From Gautieria morchelliformis (lineage: Eukaryota > Basidiomycota > Agaricomycetes > Gomphales > Gomphaceae): a stretch of 64,000 nt of DNA. Each line of letters starts with the position of its first letter. The first letter of the stretch is position 1. The notes under the pieces were generated by a model, which was not told where the DNA came from, did no database searches, and saw nothing but the letters and a program-made list of their open reading frames with translations. A program made the position numbers and the translations under genes. The stretch lies in assembly GCA_015179125.1 (NCBI GenBank), contig WHVA01000186.1, positions 124,001 to 188,000 on the forward strand, given 5' to 3'. Of this stretch, positions 45,252 through 55,030 are shown piece after piece.

Positions 45252-46355
45252 ATGGTGCGCCCTCAAGCCCTCTTCAGCTCAGCCGTCGACGAGAACAGCG
45301 TGAACAACGCGTTCGACCAGACTTTGTTGTCTGAGGAGAACGGAGCCTCGGGCGAGGTTATGCCCGAGGATCGACCCAAGGTTGGCTTCCTGCAAATCGA
45401 TGACACTGGTGCCATCGACATGCGGCAGCCGTGGCAGGAAGGGCCGAGTGGAAAGAAGGTGAGTACCCTTGTTGTCTAGCCATGGACGCTGCTGATTCGT
45501 CTAGTATAAGCGCATGTTATTCTCCTACCACCCGGGTACAAGCTCGCCGACGGGGGACCTCGCGAGTGGCAGCTCGCGACCAAGGCCGAGGCGAGGTGCG
45601 CGCGCTGCGAAGAGCGCGACTATACGTGCCTTCGGGCCGTTAGTCTCGACTTCGGCCTCGCCGACCAGGGTGCCTGCGTGTGGTGCAGGACCCGTTCCTT
45701 GGGCTGTAGCATCGCCCAAGGTCGCCGCAGCAAGGCAACCCCAGGCAAGGGTCAGGCGGGTACAGCGAGCAAGAAGCGAGCGAGGAGCGAGGAGGCCGAG
45801 GATGGGCCGAGGCCGAGGAAGGGGGCCAAGGTTCAGGACGAGGTTGAGGATGACAACGACTCGAGCGACTGGGTCGAGCGTAACCTCGAGACGAGGGTGG
45901 AGAAGATGGAAGCGAGGCTGAGCGAGGGGAAGGGAAAGGGAACAGACGGAGTGAGGCAGAGTGAGGGGAAGGAAACTGATGTGGAGGAAACCGAGGTGGA
46001 AGGTCGGAGGGCGAAGAAGGACAAGAAGACGAAAAGGTCGGAGCGAAGTGCGGAGATGAGGGAGTTGATAGCGGCTGTGAGGGATGTGGGACAGAAGGTT
46101 GGCGAGGTTGGGGAAAGGGTGTGTGAGTTGTTGGGGGAGTTTAGGGCTGCGAATGACAGGATGAACAGGGCGGATGTGGAGTTCATGAGGATAAGGAGGA
46201 GGCGGAATTATTTGAAGCGGATGCAGGGGGCGAGAGACTTGGCGGATTATGGGGGACATGGGGGTCTGGTGGAGCGAAGTAGTAGCAGTAATGAGGAGGA
46301 GTCAGGCGAGGGGAGCGAGGAGAGCGAGGGAGAGGATATGAGGATGGTGGAATAA
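45252..46355 (+). CDS. Antisense accessory gene carried by the chromovirus
   Basis: Opposite in strand to gag-pol, between the integrase/chromodomain end and the 3' LTR. Start at 45,252 (MVRPQALFSSAVDEN), or 45,204 in the same frame. A GT-AG intron of 84 nt (45,459-45,542, pyrimidine-rich 3' end) joins two open stretches in phase, for about 339 residues. Exon 2 has an ordered Cys motif (CARCEERDYTC, then about 20 residues on CVWCRTRSLGC). A Lys/Arg-rich nuclear-localisation-like stretch follows (KKDKKTKRSERS), then a predicted coiled coil (VRDVGQKVGEVGERVCELL) and an acidic tail. The Cys pattern is reminiscent of small DNA- or RNA-binding zinc modules. No known family named. The open frame over 800 nt in a young element suggests it is maintained. 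Confidence 0.7.
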
Positions 46356-46470
46356 CTAGTAATTGGAATAATGGAATTTTCTTGGATTTTATTGATTTTT
46401 GTTTTGTTCGATTGTGAGGGGATATTGTTATCTAACTACTGGGGTCATGGGGGTTAACAAAGGAAAATGA

Positions 46471-49224
46471 TCATAGAGCAGTCAAAGGGCCGGGCTTGCC
46501 CGGGTAAGAGTCATGGAAATCCGTGACCAGCTCCGAGGCATGATCAAGCTCGGAAGCGAGGATCCACGAGGTTTCTTCGTCGGTACCTTCGTAACCAGTC
46601 CACCTAACAAGGTAGAGTAATTTGCAGCTCTTGCGTCTATTATCGATCTTCGAGTCGAGGATTTCGGAAACCTCGAACTCAGGTTCGCCGTCGATAACGA
46701 CTGGGGGCGGAGGCGGCTGAAATCGGTTTGGTATGGTGTTGGGCGAGGCTGGTTCGAGCATAGATACGTGGAAGACTGGATGGACTGAATGCATGTGTTC
46801 TGGAAGTCGAAGGGTGAAGGAGTGAGTACCCGCTCGGGAAATAATCTCAAAAGGACCCAAGAACTTCTCGGCGAGCTTCTTGGTAGGCCGAGTGGTTCGG
46901 AAGTACTGTGCCTTTACAAAGGCGAGGGATCCTACTTGGAAATCAGGAGCGGGCTTGCGACGAACATCGGCCGAGGCTTGGTAGGTTGTCTGAGCCTCGA
47001 GGATGGCGCGGCGGAGTTCCTGGTGAAGTTCGTCCAGGTCGACCACGAAGTCTCGGGCTCGTGCCGAGGCGAGGTCGCGCTCGGGGTGAACTGCGAGGTT
47101 CGGATGGTAGCCTTTATTGGCAAAGAATGGGGAGATGCCGGTGGTTGCGCTAGGCGCGTTGTTGTAGGCGAACTCGGCTAGGGGAAGGAGCGAAGCCCAA
47201 TTTGACTGCTGATAGTTGCAATAGATCCTGAGGTACTGTTCCAAAGTTTGGTTAGCACGCTCGGTCTGACCGTCACCCTCGGGATGATATCCCGAGGTGA
47301 AATGCAACCGCATGTCCAAAGCTTTCCCTAGGGAACGCCAGAAATGGGAGACAAACTCGGAACCCCTGTCCGAGGTGACGTGCGAGGGGACTCCATGCTT
47401 TGAAAAGACATGAAGAACGAAGAGGTGAGCGAGCTCTTGCGAGGTTATCTTGTCTGTGGTTGGAATGAAGATAACCTGCTTAGTGAAGCGGTCAACAATC
47501 ACTAGGATGGAGGTGAACTCGGATGAAGGGGGGAGTTGCTCAATGAAATCCATAGAGATGGAATTCCAAGGTTTCTCGGGAACAGGAAGTTGCTTGAGGA
47601 GACCATAGGGTTTGTGACGTTGTGGCTTGCTTCGCATACAAGTGGTACACGTCTTGCAATAATCCTTGACAAAGGATCTAATCCCCGGCCAAGTATAGTC
47701 TCGTCGGATCAGCTCCAAGGTCTTGTTGACCCCGAAGTGTCCCGAGAGAATGTGATCGTGCTTGTATTGCAGGATGCGAAGTCGAAGGTCTTGGGCCGCT
47801 GGAACATAGGTTCGGTTGTCAAGTTTGAGAAAACCCTCGGGGTCTGTGGTCCACCTCGGGTCATTAACCAAGCCGAGGTGCGACTTGGCTATGGGGTCCG
47901 AGGGGAGGTTCGCTAGTATGTCAGCTCGGATCTGCTCGGTATCAAGCAGTGAAGCGGCTCGGAGCACGATGGGAGCGAGGTTAGTAGCTCTAAGGGACGA
48001 TGCCAGCTGGTGCTGAGTAAACACTGGCCGTAGGTTCTGCGGGTTTATGGTGGCATAGTCGCTATTCCCCTCTTTAAGGTAGACGTCCCATCGTCTAGTG
48101 AGAGAGTCAGGCTTCGTTCCGAGGTGACCTGGTCGGAAGCGTATGGCGAGGTTGAACTGGGAAAGGTATTCCGACCACCGAGCTTGTCGACGGGTCAAGA
48201 GCTTCGTAGTTGAAAAGTATTCGAGGTTCTTGTGATCGGTGATAACGTCAACTGGTTCGCCTGAGCCCTCTAGGTAGTGTCGCCAGCGTTGAAAGGCTTC
48301 AAAAATGGCGAGGAGCTCCTTGTCGTGAACATCGTAGTTGAGCTCGGTAGAGGTGAATGTGCGGGAGTGGAAAGCGATGGGATGAAGTTCGCCTTCCGAG
48401 GTTCGTAGTGATAAGATTGCCGCTAAGGCATAATCTGATGCATCAGTCTCTACGATCAGTGGAAGGTCAGGAATCCAGTGAGTAAGGATAGGGGCGGTAG
48501 TGAACGCCCTCTTCAACAGGTTGAAAGCCCGTCGACAATCCTCGGAAAAATTCCAAGGGGTACCCTTGCGGGTAAGTCGGGTGAGAGGAATGGTGATGTC
48601 GGAGTAGTTGTGAATGAAACGTCGGTAGAAGTTGGCGAAGCCGAGGAAGGATTGGATGTCGCGAACTTTGCGAGGTTCAGGCCAGTCTTGAATGACCTTT
48701 ACCTTGTCATCCGCCATAGTGAGGCCCTCGGGAGAGAGTATGTAGCCGAGGAATTCAACCGAGTCGCGATGGAACTCGCATTTGTCTTCTTTGGCGAAGA
48801 GGTTGTTGAGTCGTAGTCGTCGCAAGACTTCCTTGACATGTTCAACATGTTTGGAGGGGTCACTGGAGTAGATTAGAATGTCATCCAAGTATACCACCAC
48901 ACAAACGTCCAAAAGGTCGGCGAACACCTCGTTCATGAATCTCTGGAAGGCAGCAGGGCCATTAGTGAGACCAAATGGCATAACCAACCATTCAAAAGAC
49001 CCATAGCGAGTCCTGAAGGCGGTTTTCCATTCGTCACCCTCGGCCACCCGTACGAGGTGGTAAGCGTGACGAAGGTCAATTTTCGTATAGATGCGAGCAT
49101 TCTTTGGAGCATCAAGTAAGTCAGCAATCAATGGCAATGGATACCGATCTTTTTTTGAGATTTTGTTCAAACCTCGGAAGTCGACACACAACCGAAGTGA
49201 GCCATCTTTTTTGCGAACGAACAA
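46471..49224 (-). CDS. Chromovirus Pol: RT, RNase H, integrase, chromodomain
   Basis: 917-residue frame. RT: FVRKKDGSLRLCVDFRGLN, VVYLDDILIYS. RNase H: VETDASDYALAAIL, ITDHKNLEYF. Integrase: HSGHFG-type zinc finger (HDHILSGHFGVNKTLEL, CKTCTTC), SILVIVDRFTKQ, TSDRGSEFVS, SGYHPEGDGQTERAN. A C-terminal chromodomain-like region (YLVRWTGYEGTDEETSWI) places it among chromoviruses, where the module directs integration to particular chromatin. Confidence 0.95.
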   Translation of the reverse strand: MFVRKKDGSLRLCVDFRGLNKISKKDRYPLPLIADLLDAPKNARIYTKIDLRHAYHLVRVAEGDEWKTAFRTRYGSFEWLVMPFGLTNGPAAFQRFMNEVFADLLDVCVVVYLDDILIYSSDPSKHVEHVKEVLRRLRLNNLFAKEDKCEFHRDSVEFLGYILSPEGLTMADDKVKVIQDWPEPRKVRDIQSFLGFANFYRRFIHNYSDITIPLTRLTRKGTPWNFSEDCRRAFNLLKRAFTTAPILTHWIPDLPLIVETDASDYALAAILSLRTSEGELHPIAFHSRTFTSTELNYDVHDKELLAIFEAFQRWRHYLEGSGEPVDVITDHKNLEYFSTTKLLTRRQARWSEYLSQFNLAIRFRPGHLGTKPDSLTRRWDVYLKEGNSDYATINPQNLRPVFTQHQLASSLRATNLAPIVLRAASLLDTEQIRADILANLPSDPIAKSHLGLVNDPRWTTDPEGFLKLDNRTYVPAAQDLRLRILQYKHDHILSGHFGVNKTLELIRRDYTWPGIRSFVKDYCKTCTTCMRSKPQRHKPYGLLKQLPVPEKPWNSISMDFIEQLPPSSEFTSILVIVDRFTKQVIFIPTTDKITSQELAHLFVLHVFSKHGVPSHVTSDRGSEFVSHFWRSLGKALDMRLHFTSGYHPEGDGQTERANQTLEQYLRIYCNYQQSNWASLLPLAEFAYNNAPSATTGISPFFANKGYHPNLAVHPERDLASARARDFVVDLDELHQELRRAILEAQTTYQASADVRRKPAPDFQVGSLAFVKAQYFRTTRPTKKLAEKFLGPFEIISRAGTHSFTLRLPEHMHSVHPVFHVSMLEPASPNTIPNRFQPPPPPVVIDGEPEFEVSEILDSKIDNRRKSCKLLYLVRWTGYEGTDEETSWILASELDHASELVTDFHDSYPGKPGPLTAL

Positions 49225-49271
49225 TACCGGTGCACCATGAGGCGAGCGTGAAGGTCGGATGAAACCGATGT

Positions 49272-50129
49272 TTAAATGCTCGTGATGAACTCGCGAAGTG
49301 CTTTGAGTTCGGAAGCTGAGAGAGAGTAGATGGGACCGATTGGTGGCGAGGTCCCTTCTTCGAGGTTGATTTTGATATCGTGAGGTCGGTGGGGAGCTAG
49401 AGTGTCAGCGCGTGCTTCGCTGAACACATCTGCAAATTCGTGATATACTTCGGGAACATGTTTCTTAACGTTCTCAGGAAGCTCGGAAGAGCTTCCTCCC
49501 GATGTTGCCCCTCTGGCGAGGAGCTCAGGCGAAGCCAAATTGAGCTGAAACACTTCGGACCCTTCCAATCTAGATGCGCGCATGAAAGCGGGTGCATTGA
49601 TTAGGGAAACGAGGGGTGCTTGCAACTTCGGAAGCAAGGTCGGAGGCGGGGGCGAAGATGCCGTAGGCGAGGTCGAAGTCGTAGCCGAAGCTGAGCGGGC
49701 TGACGTCGCCGGGGTCGCTGGAGTCGTTGTTAGGTCGATGGTCTTGAAAGTAATACTGCCCAATACCCAGTCAATCGACGGATTGTAGCGGGTGAGCCAG
49801 TTGTGGCCAAGTACCATCGAGCAACTTGAGTCGAGCGAGGTTACGTAGAAGGTAACCCATTGTTGTTCGCCGGTCGGAAAGCAAATGCAGAGGTCTAGAG
49901 CTTGGGTAATGGTAGTGTTAGTACTACCGTCAAATAGTTTCAAGGGTATAGGAGAGACAGGATAAGCAGGCATGGAGTACTTCTGGACAAATCTGGATTC
50001 AATAAAACAGTCTGAGGACCCGCAGTCAACTAATGCAACAAAAGCGACGTTGGGCAGCGAAGGCGAGGTTAGATCTACATTAAGGGAATCTTTGGACAAT
50101 GAATGAGAAGCGGCGCTGAGTCTGAGCAC
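49272..50129 (-). CDS. Chromovirus protease region
   Basis: 285-residue frame with a retropepsin-like ALVDCGSSDCFIES motif, a VLGHNWLTRYNP segment typical of Gypsy proteases, and a C-terminal stretch leading into RT (HRPHDIKINLEEG). Lies between Gag and Pol in the same orientation. Confidence 0.85.
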   Translation of the reverse strand: MLRLSAASHSLSKDSLNVDLTSPSLPNVAFVALVDCGSSDCFIESRFVQKYSMPAYPVSPIPLKLFDGSTNTTITQALDLCICFPTGEQQWVTFYVTSLDSSCSMVLGHNWLTRYNPSIDWVLGSITFKTIDLTTTPATPATSARSASATTSTSPTASSPPPPTLLPKLQAPLVSLINAPAFMRASRLEGSEVFQLNLASPELLARGATSGGSSSELPENVKKHVPEVYHEFADVFSEARADTLAPHRPHDIKINLEEGTSPPIGPIYSLSASELKALREFITSI

Positions 50130-50179
50130 ACGGGTGAGGTTACCGCAATCCTCGGATCGTGTGGTTCCGAGGTTGCTAC

Positions 50180-51412
50180 TTATTTTTTCACCTCCGTAAT
50201 GGAGGCCGAAGTCCCCTCGTTAGGGGTCTTCGTTGCCCGACCTTTAGAACCGCTACTATTGGTAGACTTGTTCTTCGGGCAGTCCTTGACGACGTGACCT
50301 TTGGTGCCGCAAAGCAGACAAAGGCCTTGGTCGACCCGACGTTGGCGCTCCTCGGGAAGCAGTTTGCCATCCTTCCCGAGTTTGCTCGAAATGTCTGGCT
50401 GGCTCTTGTTGTTCGAAGAGTTGTTGTTGTTGGAACCCTTGCCGCTGTTGTTAGTCTTGTTGCGGTTCTTATTGTTATTGGAACCACTGGAAGGCTGGTG
50501 GTTGTTAGTGGCATTGCTACTGGACTGATTAGGGGTGCGTGCAGGCTGGGAGCTACGACCATTGATCATGGCGTCGTATTCCTTTCGCTCCCAGTAACGG
50601 CTATCGCATTCCAGCGCGAAGTTCCTAAGCTCGGCGAGGCTGCGGAATCGAGGGAAGTGAAGTAAGTCGTCCTTGATTCGTTTGGCCAAGCCCTTATAGG
50701 CGAAGTGTCGGAGGGCCGCGTCGTTCCACTGAGTCCGAGTCGAAGCTCGGGCGAAATCGATAAAGAATCGCGCGGCCTTGTGATGCTCTTTCATAACGAT
50801 CTTCTCGAGGTCAATCTCGGCTTGGGCCGCGTTGTCGTATGGGCCGAAGTTCAGCTCGAGCTCGGCCTTGAAGCTGTCCCAGTCCTCGAGCCAATCTGGC
50901 TCGGGTTGGACTTCACCGAGGATCGCCGGCTCGAAATATTGCAGAGCCGAGCCGGACAGGTAAGAAATAGCATACTGCACCTTTGAGGCCCCAGTCTTGA
51001 ACGCGGTGGGGCGATCTCTGAAGTTGAGTACACATTGAAGGAAGAAAGTGCGAAGCTTGGCTTGGTCAGTACCGTCATAACTATCCGGTTCCTTGACCTT
51101 GGCTCGTGCTTCGGATTCGCGAGGTTTCGCGAGTTTGATGAACACTCGACGCATAAGCTCGTTGTCCTCAAGGTCACCGAGGTCCTCGGGCGGAAGGTTG
51201 GGGAGGTCCCGATCGTTGTCAGAACTTCTAGAGCCATCACCTGGATCACCTGAAGGATCACCGGGGTTAGCCCTACCTTTGCCTTTGTTACTAGGCTCGG
51301 CGGGGTCTGCGAGGGGTATCCCCGGGGACGGTGGTGAGTCATCGGGGGCTTCCGAGAAACGTCGCTGTTCTGAGATACCCCGAAGGGTGCGAGAACGAGT
51401 TATCATGGACAT
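50180..51412 (-). CDS. Chromovirus Gag
   Basis: 410 residues. The capsid-like part has PDSYDGTDQAKLRTFFLQCV and YLSGSALQYFEPA. A Ser/Asn-rich linker follows (simple AAC/AAT tract), then a CCHC knuckle (CLLCGTKGHVVKDCP) and a basic end. It starts just inside the 5' LTR. Confidence 0.9.
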   Translation of the reverse strand: MSMITRSRTLRGISEQRRFSEAPDDSPPSPGIPLADPAEPSNKGKGRANPGDPSGDPGDGSRSSDNDRDLPNLPPEDLGDLEDNELMRRVFIKLAKPRESEARAKVKEPDSYDGTDQAKLRTFFLQCVLNFRDRPTAFKTGASKVQYAISYLSGSALQYFEPAILGEVQPEPDWLEDWDSFKAELELNFGPYDNAAQAEIDLEKIVMKEHHKAARFFIDFARASTRTQWNDAALRHFAYKGLAKRIKDDLLHFPRFRSLAELRNFALECDSRYWERKEYDAMINGRSSQPARTPNQSSSNATNNHQPSSGSNNNKNRNKTNNSGKGSNNNNSSNNKSQPDISSKLGKDGKLLPEERQRRVDQGLCLLCGTKGHVVKDCPKNKSTNSSGSKGRATKTPNEGTSASITEVKK

Positions 51413-51455
51413 CGTGAAAAAAGGGATACGTAGGGTGTAAGCAGTCTGAAAATAC

Positions 51456-52016
51456 TGTTACGATACGATCCGTCGTAAGGTTGACCGAGGTCGGGGACGA
51501 AACCCGAGTCAAGGTCCGAGGTTACAGGGCGAGGTTTGGATGGGGAAGTCGGAGAGGGACTTGGCTTCAGCTTATGTGCTGCGCCGACCCTACGCACGAG
51601 TCCCAACTTCGGAGGTAAACGAATAAGAGGCGAGGTTCTGGCTTAAGAGGCGAGGCGTAGAAACTAGCTAGGGATCGAAGGGATACGATAGTTGATTTTC
51701 AGACTGAGGAGTAGGAATGCATACAAGGGGGTTATATACGGACGAGGTGCAAGTCAGGGGCGAACCGATTAGTGGAGGTCAGGGCGAGGTCAGGAGACCG
51801 AGGTCAGGGCGAGGTAATATACGAATGATGCGTGATGGAGCGGAATCAGTAACTAAGGGGATACGGGCATGGGATCAAGGTCGGATATGAGTTCAAGCTC
51901 GGGATCGGGCTCGGGCACGGATAAGTATCATATGTACTCGGGCATGAATATCACAAGGCTCGGGCTCGGAAGAAGGTTCTACCGGTAAGTAGCCGGCCAA
52001 AGGCCGGGTCCTTACA
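51456..52016 (-). repeat. 5' LTR of the chromovirus
   Basis: 561-bp partner of 44,519-45,079. As the element reads on the minus strand, this is the promoter-bearing LTR. Confidence 0.95.
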
Positions 52017-52021
52017 CGGGT

Positions 52022-52383
52022 TCCCATTACTCCAATAGTATCACTGAGCGCATCAGTGCAACTTGAAGCTGTCGCTCCCGTTTGCAGTCTTACCTGAGCA
52101 CAACGTGGCTTCAGGAAGAGGAGGCTGGCATATCAGAGACCGAAAAAAAGGTTCGTGAGCGGCGGGGTGAAGAAAGGGCACGAATGGACTCACACAGACG
52201 TTTCTAGGAGGGTGGACGCTGAGGGGAAGTGGATGAGCGAGGAGGCGGCTAGGGCTTGTCAAGGTTGGGGAAGGGAGATGGGCACTGGAGGCGTAGTAGA
52301 AAGCAGTAGGTCTACCTAGTGCACGCAGTGCGCCATGGAATCATCTGTGGAGCTATGTCGAACCCAGCGTCAGCTACGTAGTT
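52022..52383. other. Host DNA between two insertions
   Basis: About 360 bp with no convincing gene. Its right end (52,360-52,391) is the left piece of the dispersed repeat whose intact copy is at 255-354. Confidence 0.5.
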
Positions 52384-52568
52384 GACGTGACCCCAATCAA
52401 AGTCCGCCCTGTAGTCGCCGGCGGCCCCGCTCAGAACTTCCGAGCTACTGGGAAAAGGTCTATGGACCTCGGTCTATAGACTAGACCCACACCATATGCA
52501 CCCACAGCAATCACTCGCCATATCCACATCTGGAATAAGTATAAATAACAAAATAAAAAGTAAAGAAA

Positions 52569-53075
52569 CTAAACAAAATAACGGTAAATAATAATAGACC
52601 TACTGTATAGTTCTGCCACAAAAAGAAATTTTTCTTGTCCGTTCGCAACAGCATGCAGCCTATCCCACCGCTGCCACCGCCATCTTGACTGACACGAACT
52701 ATGATCTTCATCCACCACATCTATCAAATTTCCATCTTCATCTTCTGCTTCAAGTGCTGGATCCTGGGGCCTCTTTCCTTTGACAAGCTGACGCTTCTTA
52801 CGAGGCTGCTGTGATTCGCTCTCATCAGAGATGACAACATCATGATGAGACTGCCGAAAATGAGCTGGGTGTGTTCTAAGAGTCATTCCATCTTCCAATG
52901 AAGATGAGTCCACAGAGATCACAAGTGAGGTCTTTGCTTTCTGTCTGCGTGTGGAGTAATGACGAGGGCGAATATCTTCTTCATCTGTAGCTTTCATGGA
53001 ACTCAGAGGTAAATCCTCTTCAACCTCATTCACTTCCGTGCTCGAAATGAATCTTCTCAGGATTGGTACCATCAC
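52569..53075 (-). CDS. Hypothetical acidic protein inside the 3.3-kb insertion
   Basis: A 168-residue frame starting MMVPILRRFISS. It is rich in Ser/Asp/Glu and basic patches (RPRHYSTRRQKAKTS, QQPRKKRQLVKGKRPQD), the latter resembling a nuclear localisation signal. No domain recognised. It may be an exon of a larger spliced gene; its 3' part is AT-rich and may not be coding. Confidence 0.35.
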   Translation of the reverse strand: MMVPILRRFISSTEVNEVEEDLPLSSMKATDEEDIRPRHYSTRRQKAKTSLVISVDSSSLEDGMTLRTHPAHFRQSHHDVVISDESESQQPRKKRQLVKGKRPQDPALEAEDEDGNLIDVVDEDHSSCQSRWRWQRWDRLHAVANGQEKFLFVAELYSRSIIIYRYFV

Positions 53076-53220
53076 CGCTAGAGATGGGTCTAATAGATGT
53101 CCTTCTTTGTTTTGGTGAGCACTTCATAGGAGATGAACTGCTCGCATAATTGAATAGTGTTCATTGCCTCTTTCTAGATGAAAGCATGTCAGTAATGATT
53201 TGTGTCCATAACCTCAGAGC

Positions 53221-53760
53221 TTAGCTGATCCCCTTGAACGATCATACGCTGAACACATGCGAAACTGACATTTCCATCGGGCATCCCGCAGCTGCATGAA
53301 TGCTGCAATCCCCCACAGGTCAGCCCAAAAACTCAGTCCACAGCGCACATCCACATCCCCCATGCATACCTGGCCCTGGCACCCTTCAGGGCTTCCCAGC
53401 AACTTGCGAAACGCGAGAGGTCGCGTTCTGCCCTGTACAGAGACAACCTTCCCATGGTGCGAAGAGAGGGCGAGAGCGGCATAGAGAGTGCAGCACAGAA
53501 CACATCGCTGGTGTGCAAGCCATATGAGATGGAGGCATCAAAATTGGCCATGCCCCCAAAGATTTTGCCAAAGATGTTGCGCTCTGAAAGACCGTCAGCG
53601 GAGGGAGCATCCAGACGGAGACCCCGCACTCACCTGTCATGATTCGTTTATTCTGCGAATCATTTCTTAGCACACAGCGAATGACCTCCTGAACCAGCGA
53701 ACGGCTTCCCGAACCAGCAAACATCTTGCCAAAATATTCGTCGCCATACTGGTTTCGCAT
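53221..53760 (-). CDS. Unidentified spliced gene fragment
   Basis: Three splice-linked pieces: 53,634-53,760 (MRNQYGDEYFGKMFAGSGSR, ending at GTGAGT), about 53,371-53,594 (RNIFGKIFGGMANFDASISY and SDVFCAALSMPLSPS, ending at GTATGC), and 53,221-53,294 (LRDARWKCQFRMCSAYDRSR). The intron positions and in-frame reading support real exons. I do not recognise the family. Located inside the 3.3-kb insertion, so possibly cargo. Confidence 0.4.
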
Positions 53761-53924
53761 TCGCTATTCGCATCATTCCTGCCAGGACGCCAGGTACCCA
53801 CATGCTCAGGATGCATTCGGATAGTGTCAGTTGCAGCCTCCGTGCAGGTTGGACTCAATGGGACTCGTACCACTGCAGGGCAGGATGAATTAGCTTCACT
53901 CAAGTTTTCACTACACAGTTGTCA

Positions 53925-55030
53925 TGACCCATTCATTTCTTGTATCCAGCTATCCCTGTTTTCCCTTTCACCACCACTCTTCCATGTTCGCTCGGCTTCA
54001 CGCCATTCAATACTTGCTCCATTCACTATTCGCCACATTCACCAAATGACCATTTGCTACTCGCATCATTTGCCAGTAGCCATGCCATCAAACACGATTG
54101 ACATCCTTTACCTGGATTGATGGTTCATCACTGGGCCCATAATCTTCTCAACTCAACCCCCTTTGGGTGTTCCTATGGCCAGAATGCATTCGCGGGGCAT
54201 CCTACCCCATCTTCGCCAGAGTTCGCCGCACCTACCAACCACTTCCCCTCTACATCCACTCTATCCGCTGTTCACCCCATTCTCCGAACTGGTATTCGTT
54301 GCTCGCACAGTTTGTCAGCAGGCACGCCATCGAATATGATCGATACCATTCACCTGGCATGATGGTTCATCATTAACCCCATCATCTTCTTAATCCAACC
54401 CCATTGGGTGTTCATATGGCCAAGGTGTGATTGCAGGACGTCTCTTCCATAGGCCGTGTGGGATCAACCCAGTAAACGAAGAGCCCGTGCAGGGTAGCGT
54501 GTATGTGGGTCCCAAGACATGGTTTTGTCCATAAATGCCTTCGCTCCCTTTATTCTCCGTCGTTTCATGTTCGCATTCTCCCCCCACTCTATTGTATGTT
54601 TATTCCATCTACCTAGTATCATGACCGCGCACCCCTATCCAACCCTGACGCACAAACGGCCTCTTTCCTATTCGCTGATACCTTACGAGCATTCAATATA
54701 AGTAGTTTACATTCGCATGTACATTCCCCAGTTTAATTATCATACGTCCATCTTGTGCAAACTTGACCTCGCTGTGATAATCGTTTTGAGCCTTCTCCTG
54801 TAGATTTCTATCTTCGACCAGAAGAGGACTTAGGCATCGCTGGTGAGTTCTCATATTTCATCTTTGTTACCTTAGCCTTTGAGTTATTTTCTGTGCTGTC
54901 AGCGAAGGGCTCCGAAGGAGTGCCTTCGCTGGCGAAAGGATTGTCGCTACTTAGACAACCTTTCCGTGACACCTTGCACGTTACATCGTCAAGTGCCACG
55001 GGCTATTTCGCTATGACTGTAGATCAGGGT
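53925..55030 (-). repeat. Repeat family R, uninterrupted copy
   Basis: Reverse-orientation counterpart of 34,815-35,121 plus 38,087-38,741, without the LINE. It contains internal partial duplications: the GATGGTTCATCA, CCCCATCATCTTC, AACCCC, GGGTGTTC series occurs at about 54,118-54,175 and again at 54,361-54,420. Non-coding apart from a short conserved frame at 54,808-54,999. Confidence 0.7.

Larger units (their letters stand above)
44514..52021 (-). mobile_element. Young Ty3/Gypsy chromovirus with TSD
   Basis: LTRs of 561 bp at 44,519-45,079 and 51,456-52,016 begin TGTTACG and end CTTACA. I can see one difference between them, so insertion is very recent. A 5-bp target duplication CGGGT flanks the element (44,514-44,518 and 52,017-52,021). 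Internal coding on the minus strand is in the order Gag, protease, RT, RNase H, integrase, chromodomain. It looks almost whole: the coding is in three consecutive frames, so there are none to two breaks depending on whether the family reads through frame boundaries. It also carries an antisense gene next to its 3' LTR. Confidence 0.97.

Noticed and set aside
50159-50665. Plus-strand frame of 168 residues over the chromovirus gag
   Set aside because: Leu/Val-rich shadow of the Asn/Ser-rich Gag linker on the other strand; unlike the antisense gene at 45.3-46.4 kb it has no ordered motif.
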